Positions 47,386 to 48,433 of a stretch of 48,433 nucleotides of DNA are shown one piece after another (the first letter of the stretch is position 1; each line of letters begins with the position of its first letter). Below the pieces are notes generated by a model that saw only the letters and a list, made by a program, of their open reading frames with translations, was not told where the DNA came from and searched no databases. This DNA is from an uncultured Eubacteriales bacterium. Lineage in GTDB: Bacteria; Bacillota; Clostridia; Christensenellales; CAG-138. The stretch spans positions 1 to 48,433 of the forward strand of contig CADCMN010000030.1 of assembly GCA_902802575.1 (NCBI GenBank). The letters run 5' to 3'. A program made the translations under genes and the position numbers.

Positions 47386-48433
47386 TTACTCTGCGGGATG
47401 GTAGTACTTGTCGAGATAGGCGTCCCGAATACGCTTGAGCTCCGTCCTGGGCAGGATCCCCAGCAGCTTCCAGCCCAGGTCCAACGTCTCCTCGATGGTC
47501 CGGTTGGTGTAGTAGCCCTGGGAGATGTATTCCGCCTCGAAGGCGTCGGCGAACTTGGCGTAGAGCTTGTCGGTGTCGGACAGGGCCGCGTCGCCCAAAA
47601 TGACCGCCAGCTCCTTGGCGTCCTTGCCCCGGGAATAGGCGGAGAACAGCTGGTTCATGGTGTCCGCGTGGTCTTCCCTGGTCTTGCCCTTGCCGATGCC
47701 CTTGTCCTTCAGACGGGACAGGGAGGGCAGCACGTTGATGGGCGGGGTCAGGCCCTTGCGGTACAGGTCGCGGCTCAGGATGATCTGGCCCTCGGTGATG
47801 TACCCGGTCAAGTCGGGAATGGGGTGGGTCACGTCGTCCTCAGGCATGGACAGGATGGGGATCATGGTGATGGAGCCCTTGTTGTCCCGGATACGGCCGG
47901 CCCGCTCGTACATGGTGGCAAGGTCGGTGTACATGTAGCCCGGGTAGCCGCGCCGGCCCGGCACCTCCTTGCGGGCTGCGGAGATCTCCCGCAGGGCCTC
48001 GGCATAGTTGGTGATGTCGGTGATGATGACCAGCACGTGCATGCCCAGATCGTACGCGAGATACTCCGCCGCGGTGATGGCCATACGGGGGGTGGCGATA
48101 CGCTCGATGGCCGGGTCGTTGGCCAGGTTGATGAAGGTGACGGTCCGCTCGATGGCGCCGGTCTTCCTGAAGTCGCTGATGAAGAAGTCGGCTTCCTCAA
48201 AGGTGATGCCCACGGCGGCGAAGACCACGGCGAACTTTTCATCGGAGCCCAAAACCTTGGCCTGCCGGGCGATCTGAGCCGCCAGCTGAGCGTGGGGCAA
48301 GCCGCTGCCGGAGAACACCGGGAGCTTCTGGCCCCGGACCAGGGTGTTGAGGCCGTCGATGGCGGACACGCCGGTCTGGATGAACTCGGAGGGGTAGTCC
48401 CGGGCGGCGGGGTTCATGGGGTTGCCGTTGATG
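47386..48433 (-). CDS. atpB: V-type ATP synthase subunit B (5' end cut by window)
   Basis: Regulatory, non-catalytic subunit of the V1 sector. 349 codons present, beginning inside the sequence ...[47 protein letters not shown], with family patches [20 protein letters not shown] and LPSLSRL. About 110 N-terminal residues lie outside. The TAA stop is 20 bp before the subunit D start. The order B-D is standard in V-ATPase operons. Confidence 0.95.
   Translation of the reverse strand, partial: INGNPMNPAARDYPSEFIQTGVSAIDGLNTLVRGQKLPVFSGSGLPHAQLAAQIARQAKVLGSDEKFAVVFAAVGITFEEADFFISDFRKTGAIERTVTFINLANDPAIERIATPRMAITAAEYLAYDLGMHVLVIITDITNYAEALREISAARKEVPGRRGYPGYMYTDLATMYERAGRIRDNKGSITMIPILSMPEDDVTHPIPDLTGYITEGQIILSRDLYRKGLTPPINVLPSLSRLKDKGIGKGKTREDHADTMNQLFSAYSRGKDAKELAVILGDAALSDTDKLYAKFADAFEAEYISQGYYTNRTIEETLDLGWKLLGILPRTELKRIRDAYLDKYYHPAE

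Overview
The window reads as chromosomal DNA of a GC-rich, endospore-forming member of the Firmicutes (class Clostridia), probably an anaerobe. The grounds are a sporulation block (spoIIE-spoIIGA-sigE plus spoVT), a class III fructose-1,6-bisphosphatase, the large Firmicutes-type SRP RNA, a V-type ATP synthase, FeoAB and a dlt-like D-alanylation cluster. I saw no phage, transposase, CRISPR array, rRNA or tRNA gene. Both ends cut genes: fbp at the left, atpB at the right.

Layout. 1-4 kb: fbp, a small DUF1622-like membrane protein, and feoA-feoB. 4-6 kb: a voltage-gated-type K+ channel, a secreted DNA/RNA endonuclease and a small membrane protein. 6-9.3 kb: a WYL regulator downstream of a PcrA/UvrD helicase whose frame is broken by a 13-bp tandem duplication. 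9.4-16.9 kb: a six-gene leftward cell-envelope operon (transglutaminase with Ig-like domains, SGNH/DltD-like protein, lipoprotein, DltA, DltC, DltB). 17-19.6 kb: C69 dipeptidase and aldose 1-epimerase. 19.8-23.4 kb: an OmpR-family two-component system and a surface protein. 23.7-26.6 kb: spoVT, a small XRE regulator and a BIG2 surface protein. 26.7-31.7 kb: two CobW/G3E metallochaperone genes (one frameshifted by an 11-bp tandem duplication, one with a very His/Asp-rich linker) divergent from tldD-tldE. 32-35.6 kb: HAD phosphatase, a membrane protein with a TetR-like C-terminus, aquaporin and M18 aminopeptidase. 35.7-39.5 kb: spoIIE-spoIIGA-sigE. 39.6-44.6 kb: thymidylate kinase, polysaccharide deacetylase lipoprotein, a second large lipoprotein and a PTS EIICB. 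44.7 kb: SRP RNA. 45-48.4 kb: GNAT, MazG-like, QueG-like and V-ATPase D and B genes.

The most notable signal is a set of exact TTACAA hexamers repeated every 11 bp at three places: upstream of the response-regulator gene, at the end of the kinase gene upstream of the next surface-protein gene, and about 20 kb away upstream of a lipoprotein gene. At the first two the last box lies exactly 9 nt before a TATACT -10 that has no recognisable -35. I read this as a small cell-envelope regulon of the two-component system encoded here. A different four-copy 11-bp repeat (GGKTCACGAAM-like) lies at 6089-6132 next to the WYL regulator.

Other points: three genes carry short indels (helicase, second CobW protein, V-ATPase D N-terminus), and spoIIGA lacks a stop before sigE. 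These may be real mutations or assembly errors. A family of ~20-bp intergenic palindromes and one 210-bp element with 22-bp terminal inverted repeats recur between genes. Several stretches (about 4.0-5.8, 24.3-26.6 and 45.0-45.9 kb) look less GC-rich than the rest.
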